From Paludibacteraceae bacterium (GTDB taxonomy: Bacteria > Bacteroidota > Bacteroidia > Bacteroidales > Paludibacteraceae), in contig JAFZLC010000053.1 of NCBI GenBank assembly GCA_017551675.1, positions 1 through 44,793 of the forward strand: a stretch of DNA of 44,793 nt, written 5' to 3'. This document shows positions 32,615-40,825 of the stretch, piece after piece. Below the pieces are notes generated by a model that was not told where the DNA came from, did no database searches, and worked only from the letters and a program-made list of their open reading frames with translations. The stretch's first letter is position 1; each line of letters opens with the position of its first letter. Position numbers and translations under genes: made by a program.

Positions 32615-32674
32615 ATGGTTGCTCTTAATATGATTATCATTGCGTTGATTCGCAAGTATGCTCCTAAGTTCTAA
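32615..32674 (+). CDS. 19-residue mini-protein candidate
   Basis: ATG 32615 opens MVALNMIIIALIRKYAPKF, then TAA. A hydrophobic stretch (VALNMIIIALI) is followed by a basic tail (RKYAPKF), so it could insert into or lie along the membrane. It sits 37 bases after a predicted transcription start with one of the best promoters of the window, and a 13-bp hairpin follows at 32724-32754. The next gene (32912) is too far to need this promoter directly. It could be a small membrane peptide, a type I toxin-like peptide, or a leader of the DUF4253 gene. I do not recognise it. Confidence 0.5.
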   Translation: MVALNMIIIALIRKYAPKF

Positions 32675-32723
32675 TTAATAGAGTGGAGTAGTCTACAGTT
32701 TTAAAAGTTAATAGTATTTGTCT

Positions 32724-32754
32724 ACGCATTCGATATCTTGCATATTGAATGCGT
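32724..32754 (+). terminator. Hairpin after the mini-gene
   Basis: ACGCATTCGATAT (32724-32736) pairs with ATATTGAATGCGT (32742-32754) with one wobble. Only a weak T run (TGTTGTATT) follows, so termination is less sure. From here to 32911 no other feature is seen. Confidence 0.5.
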
Positions 32755-32911
32755 TGTTGTATTATCCCAAAATCATTCCATGGTAGAATTTCATGAGAGA
32801 CGTTTGTTTTCAGAATGTCTATAGTGTGCCCAATTGAAGAAAAATAGTTAATATTGCAGAATAAAGTTGAGGTGAGTTCTATGAATTCACAGGTTATAAA
32901 TATAGTATGAT

Positions 32912-33784
32912 ATGAGAGAGGTAATCATTTTAATTGTTGCGGTTCTTGTTTTAGTAGTTATCGCAAAAATAGAAGTTGTTAAGCAAAGTGATCAAACTGT
33001 AAATACAGAGGATACTATTACAAAAGAAAAATCGGAAAAAGAGGAAGAGGTTGAACAGAAAGACTCAACCATCGCATTTTTGGAATATGTAACAGGATGT
33101 GAATGCGTTAGATTAAACAAGAAATATCATGAATACACTCCTCATTATATTGATTCTCTACGTAGTATAGGAGAAAAAGAAGGCTTTACCCCTGTTTTGG
33201 TAGATCCTGAAGTTGTATATTACTGCCATTTTAATGTTGACATTAGAAAATTGAATAAGGATGAAATAAAAAGTGTGATGGAAACCACTAGAAAAAAACT
33301 ATTATCAGCTAATATTGATGCTGATAGTGGTCGTGCGTTCCTATATAAAGAGTTAGAGAAAACGAAAAAATATTCTGATAACAGATATGATCGTTATATG
33401 AATGATCCTGTGAATGATTCTTTGATTCAAGTGCCAGCAGACCTGCCAGTAACAAATAGAGAGGTAATTTTAATGAAAGTTCCGGTATTGGAGCCATGGA
33501 AGATTTGGGCTTATTTACCATACGGAGCATGGAATGCATGTCCGTTACCAGAAGAGCACATGGCTGTTTCTAAATATTGGTATGAGACGTATGGGGCTGC
33601 ACCTGTATCTATTTCTGGTAGTATGGTTGGATATATTCTTCCTCATCCAGCGGATGATCCAAAGAAGGCGGCTATGGAGATGTATGCCTACTGTTTTGAC
33701 ATTATCGAACAGGGATATGAAAACTTCTCTTATCTAGCATTAGCGATAAAAGGGAATAGAACATGGAATTTCTGGTGGAATTAA
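32912..33784 (+). CDS. Membrane-anchored DUF4253 protein
   Basis: 290 residues. Residues 3-20 (EVIILIVAVLVLVVIAKI) form one hydrophobic segment, acting as an uncleaved anchor or signal; a charged linker with K/E/D runs to about residue 50. The last ~110 residues fit DUF4253: LEPWKIWAYLPYGAWNACP, PEEHMAVSKYWYETYGAAPV, YCFDIIEQG, and the terminal NRTWNFWWN. DUF4253 has no known activity and is usually cytoplasmic, so the anchor is notable. The middle (50-175) is unassigned. No clear promoter is seen near it. It ends before a strong bidirectional terminator. Confidence 0.82.
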   Translation: MREVIILIVAVLVLVVIAKIEVVKQSDQTVNTEDTITKEKSEKEEEVEQKDSTIAFLEYVTGCECVRLNKKYHEYTPHYIDSLRSIGEKEGFTPVLVDPEVVYYCHFNVDIRKLNKDEIKSVMETTRKKLLSANIDADSGRAFLYKELEKTKKYSDNRYDRYMNDPVNDSLIQVPADLPVTNREVILMKVPVLEPWKIWAYLPYGAWNACPLPEEHMAVSKYWYETYGAAPVSISGSMVGYILPHPADDPKKAAMEMYAYCFDIIEQGYENFSYLALAIKGNRTWNFWWN

Positions 33785-33822
33785 TCAGTAGGAAGGTTAA
33801 ATTTCGATATATACAATAAAAT

Positions 33823-33851
33823 AAAAGCGGCCCTCATGAGGGTCGCTTTTT
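33823..33851. terminator. Bidirectional terminator between DUF4253 and DUF1508 genes
   Basis: AAAAGCG-g-CCCTC (33823-33835) pairs with GAGGG-t-CGCTTTT (33838-33850), with T run on the plus strand and A/T run on the other. Confidence 0.85.
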
Positions 33852-33876
33852 GTGTAATAAGTATATAAAGAACGTC

Positions 33877-34254
33877 TTACTCTGCTGTTCTGTCATCAAT
33901 TTCAGCCTCTGGAGCGTTCTTTTTGATTGACTCGATACCATTCTTGCATCCAGCTTTAGCTTTGTAGCCTTCTCCAGTTGCAATGATTTCTCCATTTGCA
34001 GCTTTCAAGCGGAAACGAATTTCACCTTTCTTGTCTGCATAGATTTCAAACTTAGGATTTTTCTCTGTTTTGAATCCTTCTACTGTTTGATCTTCGATAG
34101 CTGCTGCAACTGCATTTTTCTTAACACTATCAATTCCATTTTTGCAAGATGCTAAAGAACTGTATACTTCAGATGTAGCAATAACTTGATTGTTACCAGC
34201 CAATAAATTGAACATGAATCCTTTAGCTGCCTTTTTGATTACAAATTTTCCCAT
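33877..34254 (-). CDS. DUF1508 (YegP-like) two-repeat protein
   Basis: 125 residues from ATG 34254. An upstream in-frame start at 34290 would add 12 poorly fitting residues. Two DUF1508 repeats of about 55 residues are seen: FVIKKAAKGFMFNLLAGNNQ...SLASCKNGIDSVKKN, and FEIYADKKGEIRFRLKAANGE...AKAGCKNGIESIKKN. The family (E. coli YegP) forms small beta-alpha units, often in pairs; the function is unknown. It is divergent from the cca gene, with its own promoter at 34301-34331. Confidence 0.93.
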   Translation of the reverse strand: MGKFVIKKAAKGFMFNLLAGNNQVIATSEVYSSLASCKNGIDSVKKNAVAAAIEDQTVEGFKTEKNPKFEIYADKKGEIRFRLKAANGEIIATGEGYKAKAGCKNGIESIKKNAPEAEIDDRTAE

Positions 34255-34300
34255 GATATATATGTTTTTGTTAATAGTTTTCAATTTCAATCCTTTCTCA

Positions 34301-34331
34301 CAAATATATTATTGAATTTCGTAGAATCAAA
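34301..34331 (-). promoter_or_regulatory. Bacteroidota promoter for the DUF1508 gene
   Basis: On the minus strand TTTG (34331-34328), 19 bases, TATATTTG (34308-34301). Confidence 0.65.
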
Positions 34332-34400
34332 ATTTTTTTTGAGTTTTTTATGATTTCTGACAATGAAAATCTTTTCCGGAACAATCACCTTTGTCATTGG

Positions 34401-34433
34401 TTTGCATAGAAAGGTAAATTTCGTTAAATTTGC
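34401..34433 (+). promoter_or_regulatory. Bacteroidota promoter for the CCA/HD tRNA nucleotidyltransferase
   Basis: TTTG at 34401-34404, 20 bases, TAAATTTGC at 34425-34433 (perfect). The predicted start is only about 12 bases before the GTG start codon. Confidence 0.8.
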
Positions 34434-34451
34434 GACAAAAATATAAGCATT

Positions 34452-35867
34452 GTGGAAGATTTCAAATACTACTTAGATAATAAGGTATTTACACTGATTT
34501 CAGAGGTGGCTGATTCGCTTGGTGTGGAGTGTTATGTAATCGGTGGATTTGTGAGAGATATATTTTTAGAACGACCATCCAAAGATATTGATGTTGTGGT
34601 GGTGGGAAGCGGAATCGCTGTTGCAGAGGCTTTTTCTAAAGCATGGAAACGGAGTACGATTTCCGTATTTAAGAATTTTGGTACGGCACAGGTTAAATTG
34701 GCTCATCAAGAGGTGGAGTTTGTAGGTGCAAGGAAAGAGTCGTATCGTGCAAATTCCAGAAATCCAATTGTTGAGAATGGCACATTGGAGGATGATCAGA
34801 ATAGACGAGATTTTACCATTAATGCGCTTGCGTTATGTTTGAATAAAGATCGTTTTGGTGAATTGGTAGACCCTTTTGGAGGGGTTCAAGATATAGAAAG
34901 AAAAATCATACGTACTCCGTTGGATCCTGATGTCACGTTTAGTGATGATCCTTTGCGTATGATGCGCTGTATTCGATTTGCAACACAACTCTCTTTCTAT
35001 ATTGAACAAGGAACGTTCGAAGCCATCCAGAAGATGAAACAACGCATCTCCATCATCTCTGCAGAGCGTATCGTGGATGAACTAAATAAGATAATGGCTT
35101 CTAAAAAGCCTTCCATCGGATTTGAATTAATGGAACGTTCGGGGTTGCTGGAACTCATCATGCCTGAAATTCATGCATTGGTGGGTACTGAGGAGCGAGA
35201 TGGACGTGGACATAAAGATAATTTCCTTCATTCTTTGCAAGTCTTGGATTCAGTAGCCGCCAAGTCGGATGATCTTTGGCTTCGTTGGGCAGCCCTTCTT
35301 CATGATGTGGGTAAACCTGCTACCAAAAAATGGGTGAATAATATTGGATGGACATTCTACAACCATAATTATGTGGGTGAACGTATGGTGAAACGCATCT
35401 TCCAACGGATGAAGTTGCCAATGAATGAAAAAATGAAGTTTGTGCAGAAAATGGTGCTGCTTCACATGCGTCCGATTGCATTGGTGGAAGACGAGGTGAC
35501 CGATTCCGCTGTTCGTCGTCTGCTCTTTGATGCTGGTGATGACATCGATTCGCTCATGATTCTTTGTCAGGCGGATATCACCTCTAAGAATGCTGAGAAG
35601 GTGAAGCGATTCCACGAGAATTATAAGATTGTGGAACGTAAGATGAAGGAGATAGAAGAGAAGGATCGTGTCCGTAATTTCCAACCGCCAGTTTCTGGTG
35701 AGGAGATTATGAAGACTTTCAACTTGACACCTTGTGCTACTGTCGGTCAGATCAAAGTGGCCATCAAGGATGCCATCTTAGATGGTATTATTCCGAATGA
35801 GCACGAACCCGCTTATCAATTTATGCTGCAAAAAGCAAAAGAGTTAGGTGTTGAGAAAGTTGGTTGA
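34452..35867 (+). CDS. CCA-adding type tRNA nucleotidyltransferase with HD domain
   Basis: 471 residues, GTG start at 34452. The nucleotidyltransferase head has GGFVRD (31-36) and the metal-binding D45-x-D47 (SKDIDVVVVG), followed by RRDFTINALAL and DDPLRMMRCIRFA for tRNA nucleotide selection. An HD phosphohydrolase domain holds H284-D285 (LLHDVGKPAT), and the C-terminus is helical. It adds or repairs the 3' CCA of tRNAs; the only tRNA in this window (25954) does encode no CCA, consistent with need for it. Such proteins may be full CCA enzymes or A-adding only. The promoter leaves a very short leader. Confidence 0.93.
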   Translation: MEDFKYYLDNKVFTLISEVADSLGVECYVIGGFVRDIFLERPSKDIDVVVVGSGIAVAEAFSKAWKRSTISVFKNFGTAQVKLAHQEVEFVGARKESYRANSRNPIVENGTLEDDQNRRDFTINALALCLNKDRFGELVDPFGGVQDIERKIIRTPLDPDVTFSDDPLRMMRCIRFATQLSFYIEQGTFEAIQKMKQRISIISAERIVDELNKIMASKKPSIGFELMERSGLLELIMPEIHALVGTEERDGRGHKDNFLHSLQVLDSVAAKSDDLWLRWAALLHDVGKPATKKWVNNIGWTFYNHNYVGERMVKRIFQRMKLPMNEKMKFVQKMVLLHMRPIALVEDEVTDSAVRRLLFDAGDDIDSLMILCQADITSKNAEKVKRFHENYKIVERKMKEIEEKDRVRNFQPPVSGEEIMKTFNLTPCATVGQIKVAIKDAILDGIIPNEHEPAYQFMLQKAKELGVEKVG

Positions 35868-35919
35868 GAACCCGCTTTAAAATAATACACATATTCTCAT
35901 ACAAAAAACAAGACAATAT

Positions 35920-36111
35920 ATGGATGGAATAGATTACATATTGGAACACGGAACAGTTTTTCGCAAATCGTCGGAAGGCTCTTCCAAAAACGAGAAAAAG
36001 ATTAAAACAAAAGCGAAAAAGACCACCTATATAAAAGGTGCCCATGGTTCGGGTTCCGCTAAAATGAAAGCGGAATACAGAAGACGTAGAGCAAACAGAA
36101 ATAAAAAGTGA
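35920..36111 (+). CDS. Small basic protein of unknown function
   Basis: 63 residues. It begins MDGIDYILEHGTVFRKSSEG, then turns strongly basic (KIKTKAKKTTYIKGAHGSG, AEYRRRRANRNKK). It resembles short nucleic-acid- or ribosome-binding tails, but I know no family. It lies 52 bases after the tRNA nucleotidyltransferase gene and 42 before the large surface protein. No promoter box or clear ribosome-binding site was found, so it may be read with the upstream gene. The frame is open and the composition is not random, but a non-coding frame is possible. Confidence 0.5.
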   Translation: MDGIDYILEHGTVFRKSSEGSSKNEKKIKTKAKKTTYIKGAHGSGSAKMKAEYRRRRANRNKK

Positions 36112-36153
36112 ATTTAATTCCTTGTCGTGATTCCCATAGCTTATTGGCAAACA

Positions 36154-39100
36154 ATGGAAAAACGGAAAGCATTCATAACTCTCTTGTTGATTCTGTCATC
36201 ATTGTTAGTAACGCATGAATCTTATGCATACTCGGTGCAGAACGGATGTCCTGATTTTCAAGACATTCATGCCTCGTATGTGGAAGGATTTACAGGTCAT
36301 TTTGAAAATCCGTTTGATTCTGTGGGAATCGTTGAAGATCGTCATACACTTAATACGGAAAGAGTGCCAGACCCTAATACGGGTGGTAATCTGATGACTA
36401 TTCCCAATGGCGAGTTGAAATCCATTCGTTTGGGTAATAGTAAAATTGGTGGAGAGGCAGAGGCGATTGCGTATCACTTTATCGTGGATCCTGATAATTC
36501 ATTGTTGTTTGTCAACTTTGCTGTTGTGTTGGAGGACCCAGGACATGATTTTATTTTCCAACCTCGTTTCGTAGTGAGGGTGACGGATAAGGATGGTAAG
36601 TTGGTCTCTGATTGTGCAGAGTATGATGTCTCTGCAGCAGCTGGATTAAGTGGCTTTCAAGACTATTTCGGAGGGTTGACCGCTGTTCGTTGGCGTGATT
36701 GGACAAAAGTGGGATTGGATCTGACGCCCTATTCCAACCAAGAGGTGCAGGTACAGTTTATCACCTACGATTGTGCTTTGTTAGGTCATTTTGGATATGC
36801 CTATTTTACTGCTCATTGTGCGCCCAACAAACTAGAGATAAAGGAGTGCTCAGGTAGCAGCTTCTCTGTATCCGCGCCAGAAGGTTTCGCTTCATATCTG
36901 TGGGATAATGGAGATACAACGTGCAACACGACACGTCAGATGGCAATGGGGGATATGAATATTTATTGTGAAATCACATCAGTTACAGGTTGCTCCTTCA
37001 CACAGAGCGCATTCATTACCTCAGCTAATAATGTGACGGAGACCTATTTCAAAGATACGATTTGCCAAGGTGAACCCTATAATAAACATAACTACCAACT
37101 ACCACCACAGCATAATGTGGGTACGACACTCTATAGCAATATGATATTCAATCCAGACCAATGCTCGGAATCTGCGGAGACAACATTGGAACTGACCATC
37201 TTACAACAATTCTATGAGATTGAGGCTGCTATATGTCAGGGTGATGATTATAAAGAACATGGATTCTCCATCATGCAACCACCTGTGGGCGTATTGTTCG
37301 ATACACTACGCTTTGCACATGATGATACTCGTCGGTGCGACAGTGTTGTATGTTTAAAACTTGTCATTAGCGAAACACTTCATTTATCTAACGATATTGT
37401 GGGTGACCCATCTCCATGTACAGGCGAGGCTTCCACCTATTTTATTGATTCGGACAATAACTCCACCAATTATTCATGGACACTTCCTGAAAATGCAGTG
37501 GTTCTCAATGGTGAGAAATCCCCTCAGATAGTTCTCTATTTCACGGATGACAGACCTGGTACTATTATATTGAAAGGAGAGAATGGTTGTGGAACAGGAG
37601 CTGTACCATTTGATGTTTCTCCACGCATGTCTTATCATCAATTTATTCAGGATACAGCATGTACAGGACAAACCTATGACAAGTACGATTTTCATTTAGG
37701 AAAACTGACTAGTTCCGGTTATTTCACCCATACGAAAAATCTGAAGTCACAAAGAGGTTGTGATAGCACGGTAGTTTTGGCGTTGACTGTGTTTGATAAT
37801 CCGAAGGTGACGATTGAGGTGGAGGAGAATAAAGCTGTTCTCTGTGCCTCCGATAGAGTGATGTTGAAAGCCATTGGAGAGTCGGGTAGTTATGTTATGC
37901 ATACTTGCGATTCTATAGCCATTTCCATTGGTGACATTTACTGCGAAGATGGAAGTTTTGTTCGTAAGAACAAGTATTCGCAAGATAAAAAAGCGAAAGG
38001 AGTTGTCTTTTATGTAGATCCGACGTATGAGTATGCGTTGGTAGCAGATTTGACTGATATATACAGAGATGAATATATAAAATGGGGTGGAATAGGATAC
38101 GATATACCTAACCTGAATAACTATTCAAAAGTTCGAAATGTAATGAACGACCAAGATGGTTATGGAAATACGGCCATCATACGCAATACGGGAGATATGA
38201 GTGATTATCCAGTTGCATGGTCGGTTGATTTTGAAAACGGATGGTATTTGCCCGCAATTGGAGAACTACGTCTCTTATATTCTAATTTGCATGAGGTGAA
38301 CCAATCCATAGCATTAGTGGGAGGAGTTACATTGCCATCCAATCATGATGTTTTGGTCAATACGTTCAATTATTTTTCTTCCACAGAATTGTCGGATTAT
38401 TACTTCTGTGTTGTAACCAATACAGGAGAGATTATGGGAATGAATAAAGGATATATACGAGGATGCGTGCGCCAGATACGTTCTGTGAAATTGCCGAATA
38501 TGACTCTACCTAAATATACGATAGGGGACTTGGTGAAGAATGAATATGGAGAGCAAGGAATAGCCTTCAAATTAGATCCAGATGGACGCTCTGGTTGGAT
38601 GGTGGCATTGGATGAAGGGTATGATTATTATATATGGGATAATCGTTTGGTAGATATTGCCGCATTGACGAATCATGTTGACACAAACTATTATGGTGAT
38701 GAGTTGGCTGCACATGAAGATTTGGATGGTTATGACAATACTAGGATCATGCGAGAGAATCAGCCTCGTGTAGATACACTTGCAGCATGGAGTTTTGATT
38801 TTGACAAAGGATGGGTCCTACCATCAGCAGGACAGATGGATGAGATTTATGCACTGCTTCCAGTCTTAGATTCTTCATTTGCGAAATTGAAAGCCCTACC
38901 AATTTATTATGAAACATATTGGACAAGTACGGAGCATGATTCAATGTATGCATGGGCATACGATATGGCATTTGGAAATCCCGATTTGTATAGAAAAGAT
39001 GAGCATTTGTCAGTTCGTCCGGTTTCACGTTTCACCTATTGCGAACCATACGCTGAGTTGTTGGATTCGTCCCTCACTTTTGTTTGGAATACAGGGGCTA

Positions 39101-40275
39101 CGACACCCTACTTAGAAGTATATCCGAAGGAATCCACCACCTATACAGTGGTTGCCACGAACAATAATGGATGTTCCGTTACAGCATCCAAATCATTGAT
39201 AGTCAATCAAACTGATCAGATTGATTTGTATGACACCATTTGTTATGGGGAAAGATATGTCAGTGAATATTTTGATGTGACAGAGAGTGGCGTCTATACC
39301 CATGTGGTGGAAAATAGTCAATGCAACCAGACCATACGCTTACATCTAACAGTTGCAAAAGAACAGAAGAACACCCATCTCAAAGATCAGATTTGTCAGG
39401 GAGCCACCTACCATAAAAATGGGTTCAGTATTACTGCGCATGTGCCAGGATTGATACGTGATACGTTATACCTAAGTAACCAGATGGGATGTGATAGTTT
39501 GGTGGTGCTCGATTTGAATGTGAATCCGATGAAGAAGGATACGATATATGAGCATGTATGTCAGAATGAATCCTATTTTGACAAAGGATTTACAGTGGCA
39601 GCTTATCAGACAGTTGGATTGCATTACTACGAGCAGAGGACGACCGATGAATCAGGATGCGATTTGTTGCTAACCTTGGCATTACAGGTGGATTCGGTAT
39701 ATCAGCGAGCTATGGTGGATTCTATTTGTCAGAATGAAACCTACACGAAGTATGGATTTGAAATCAAAGCCGATAAGGTAGGATATAACAACCATTATCT
39801 GACATTGAAAACAGTAGCAGGATGTGATAGTACTATTGCATTGAATCTGAATGTGTTTGAAGCACACGTAACCAACTATAAAGATACGGTAACGATTGGG
39901 CAACCCTATGTGAATCGAGATTTTAATCTTCCAGCTCAGAATACGTTAGGATGGCATTCATATGAAAAGCATTTGACGAATGCCAAGGGATGTGATAGTC
40001 TGATTATCTTGGATTTGTATGTGCGAAGTGATGAGGAGACGTTGAAGATACCAACATCATTCACTCCGCTCAATCAGAATGGTGAGAATGATCACTTTAT
40101 GAAAGGATATGAGATTTACGTATACGATCGATATGGATTGTTGGTATGTCATTCGATGGATGGTTGGGATGGAACCTATAGAGGTGCATTAGCCGATCCA
40201 GGAGTGTATATATACACGATGATTTATAAAACGGGAAAAGAGGTTCATGGTACAGTAGAGATTCTCAAGGAATAA
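36154..40275 (+). CDS. Large surface/secreted repeat protein with type B T9SS C-terminal domain
   Basis: 1373 residues from ATG 36154, with a signal peptide (MEKRKAFITLLLILSSLLVTHESYA). An N-terminal beta-rich region (to about 290) follows. Eight copies of a ~55-residue unit are seen, each opening like DTICQGEPY and closing like GCDSxxxLxLxV; three lie at about 37054-37790 and five in tandem from 39230 to about 40040. Between them are two copies of a ~160-residue module ending in GWYLPAIGEL / GWVLPSAGQM and YFSSTE / YWTSTE. The last ~75 residues (SFTPLNQNGENDHFMKGYEIYVYDRYGL...GVYIYTM) are the gliding-motility/T9SS type B sorting domain. It should cross the outer membrane by T9SS. Confidence 0.88.
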   Translation: MEKRKAFITLLLILSSLLVTHESYAYSVQNGCPDFQDIHASYVEGFTGHFENPFDSVGIVEDRHTLNTERVPDPNTGGNLMTIPNGELKSIRLGNSKIGGEAEAIAYHFIVDPDNSLLFVNFAVVLEDPGHDFIFQPRFVVRVTDKDGKLVSDCAEYDVSAAAGLSGFQDYFGGLTAVRWRDWTKVGLDLTPYSNQEVQVQFITYDCALLGHFGYAYFTAHCAPNKLEIKECSGSSFSVSAPEGFASYLWDNGDTTCNTTRQMAMGDMNIYCEITSVTGCSFTQSAFITSANNVTETYFKDTICQGEPYNKHNYQLPPQHNVGTTLYSNMIFNPDQCSESAETTLELTILQQFYEIEAAICQGDDYKEHGFSIMQPPVGVLFDTLRFAHDDTRRCDSVVCLKLVISETLHLSNDIVGDPSPCTGEASTYFIDSDNNSTNYSWTLPENAVVLNGEKSPQIVLYFTDDRPGTIILKGENGCGTGAVPFDVSPRMSYHQFIQDTACTGQTYDKYDFHLGKLTSSGYFTHTKNLKSQRGCDSTVVLALTVFDNPKVTIEVEENKAVLCASDRVMLKAIGESGSYVMHTCDSIAISIGDIYCEDGSFVRKNKYSQDKKAKGVVFYVDPTYEYALVADLTDIYRDEYIKWGGIGYDIPNLNNYSKVRNVMNDQDGYGNTAIIRNTGDMSDYPVAWSVDFENGWYLPAIGELRLLYSNLHEVNQSIALVGGVTLPSNHDVLVNTFNYFSSTELSDYYFCVVTNTGEIMGMNKGYIRGCVRQIRSVKLPNMTLPKYTIGDLVKNEYGEQGIAFKLDPDGRSGWMVALDEGYDYYIWDNRLVDIAALTNHVDTNYYGDELAAHEDLDGYDNTRIMRENQPRVDTLAAWSFDFDKGWVLPSAGQMDEIYALLPVLDSSFAKLKALPIYYETYWTSTEHDSMYAWAYDMAFGNPDLYRKDEHLSVRPVSRFTYCEPYAELLDSSLTFVWNTGATTPYLEVYPKESTTYTVVATNNNGCSVTASKSLIVNQTDQIDLYDTICYGERYVSEYFDVTESGVYTHVVENSQCNQTIRLHLTVAKEQKNTHLKDQICQGATYHKNGFSITAHVPGLIRDTLYLSNQMGCDSLVVLDLNVNPMKKDTIYEHVCQNESYFDKGFTVAAYQTVGLHYYEQRTTDESGCDLLLTLALQVDSVYQRAMVDSICQNETYTKYGFEIKADKVGYNNHYLTLKTVAGCDSTIALNLNVFEAHVTNYKDTVTIGQPYVNRDFNLPAQNTLGWHSYEKHLTNAKGCDSLIILDLYVRSDEETLKIPTSFTPLNQNGENDHFMKGYEIYVYDRYGLLVCHSMDGWDGTYRGALADPGVYIYTMIYKTGKEVHGTVEILKE

Positions 40276-40276
40276 A

Positions 40277-40543
40277 TCACTCGGATGACTCATCATCTTC
40301 ATTATCAGGAATTCCATCGTGATTTAAGTCACCTGGATAATAAATCTTATTAAAACTTTCTGATTCTTCGTGTGAGAAGACTTGAGAAGTCTGGGGAGTA
40401 GTCGATGTCGTATCGAGCGTAGAAAGAGTATCAACCGTAACGTGATTCGACAATTGAGGTTCTGAGGGATTGTTGTTTTTAGAACAATATGAGAATAGAA
40501 ACAAGGAAAGAAGACCTAACGTATAATATATAAGCTTATTCAT
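40277..40543 (-). CDS. Small lipoprotein with calcium-binding-like tail
   Basis: 88 residues. The lipoprotein signal is MNKLIYYTLGLLSLFLFSYC (C20), followed by a low-complexity S/T/D/Q linker (TLSTLDTTSTTPQTSQ). The end is GDLNHDGIPDNEDDESSE, which looks like a dockerin or thrombospondin-type-3 calcium loop (DxNxDGxxD). It is convergent with the large T9SS protein, with one base between the stops, and divergent from the beta-helix gene. A role in surface attachment is possible but unproven. No family is known to me. Confidence 0.75.
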   Translation of the reverse strand: MNKLIYYTLGLLSLFLFSYCSKNNNPSEPQLSNHVTVDTLSTLDTTSTTPQTSQVFSHEESESFNKIYYPGDLNHDGIPDNEDDESSE

Positions 40544-40709
40544 TGATTAGTTTATAATTTGAACGATAATTATGATAGTATGAGCAAAAATAAGAGAAAA
40601 ACCGAGTTTATTGCCAATTCTAGTTGCGAAAAAGAAATTAGTTAAACACATACATATATTTTTATCACAACAAATGATGTTCTTAAAGAGGAAAAAAACA
40701 GAATAAAAT

Positions 40710-40741
40710 TTGTAAACATTCTGATTACGCATTAATTTTGT
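40710..40741 (+). promoter_or_regulatory. Bacteroidota promoter for the beta-helix/PD40/PorP operon
   Basis: TTTG at 40710-40713, 20 bases, TAATTTTG at 40734-40741. Leader of about 78 bases to ATG 40826. Confidence 0.65.
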
Positions 40742-40825
40742 AACGGATTATAATTTATTAGGAGATATCATATATTCGTACATTTATGTTTTATGATTTT
40801 TATATAACTATTGAATGGGATTGTT

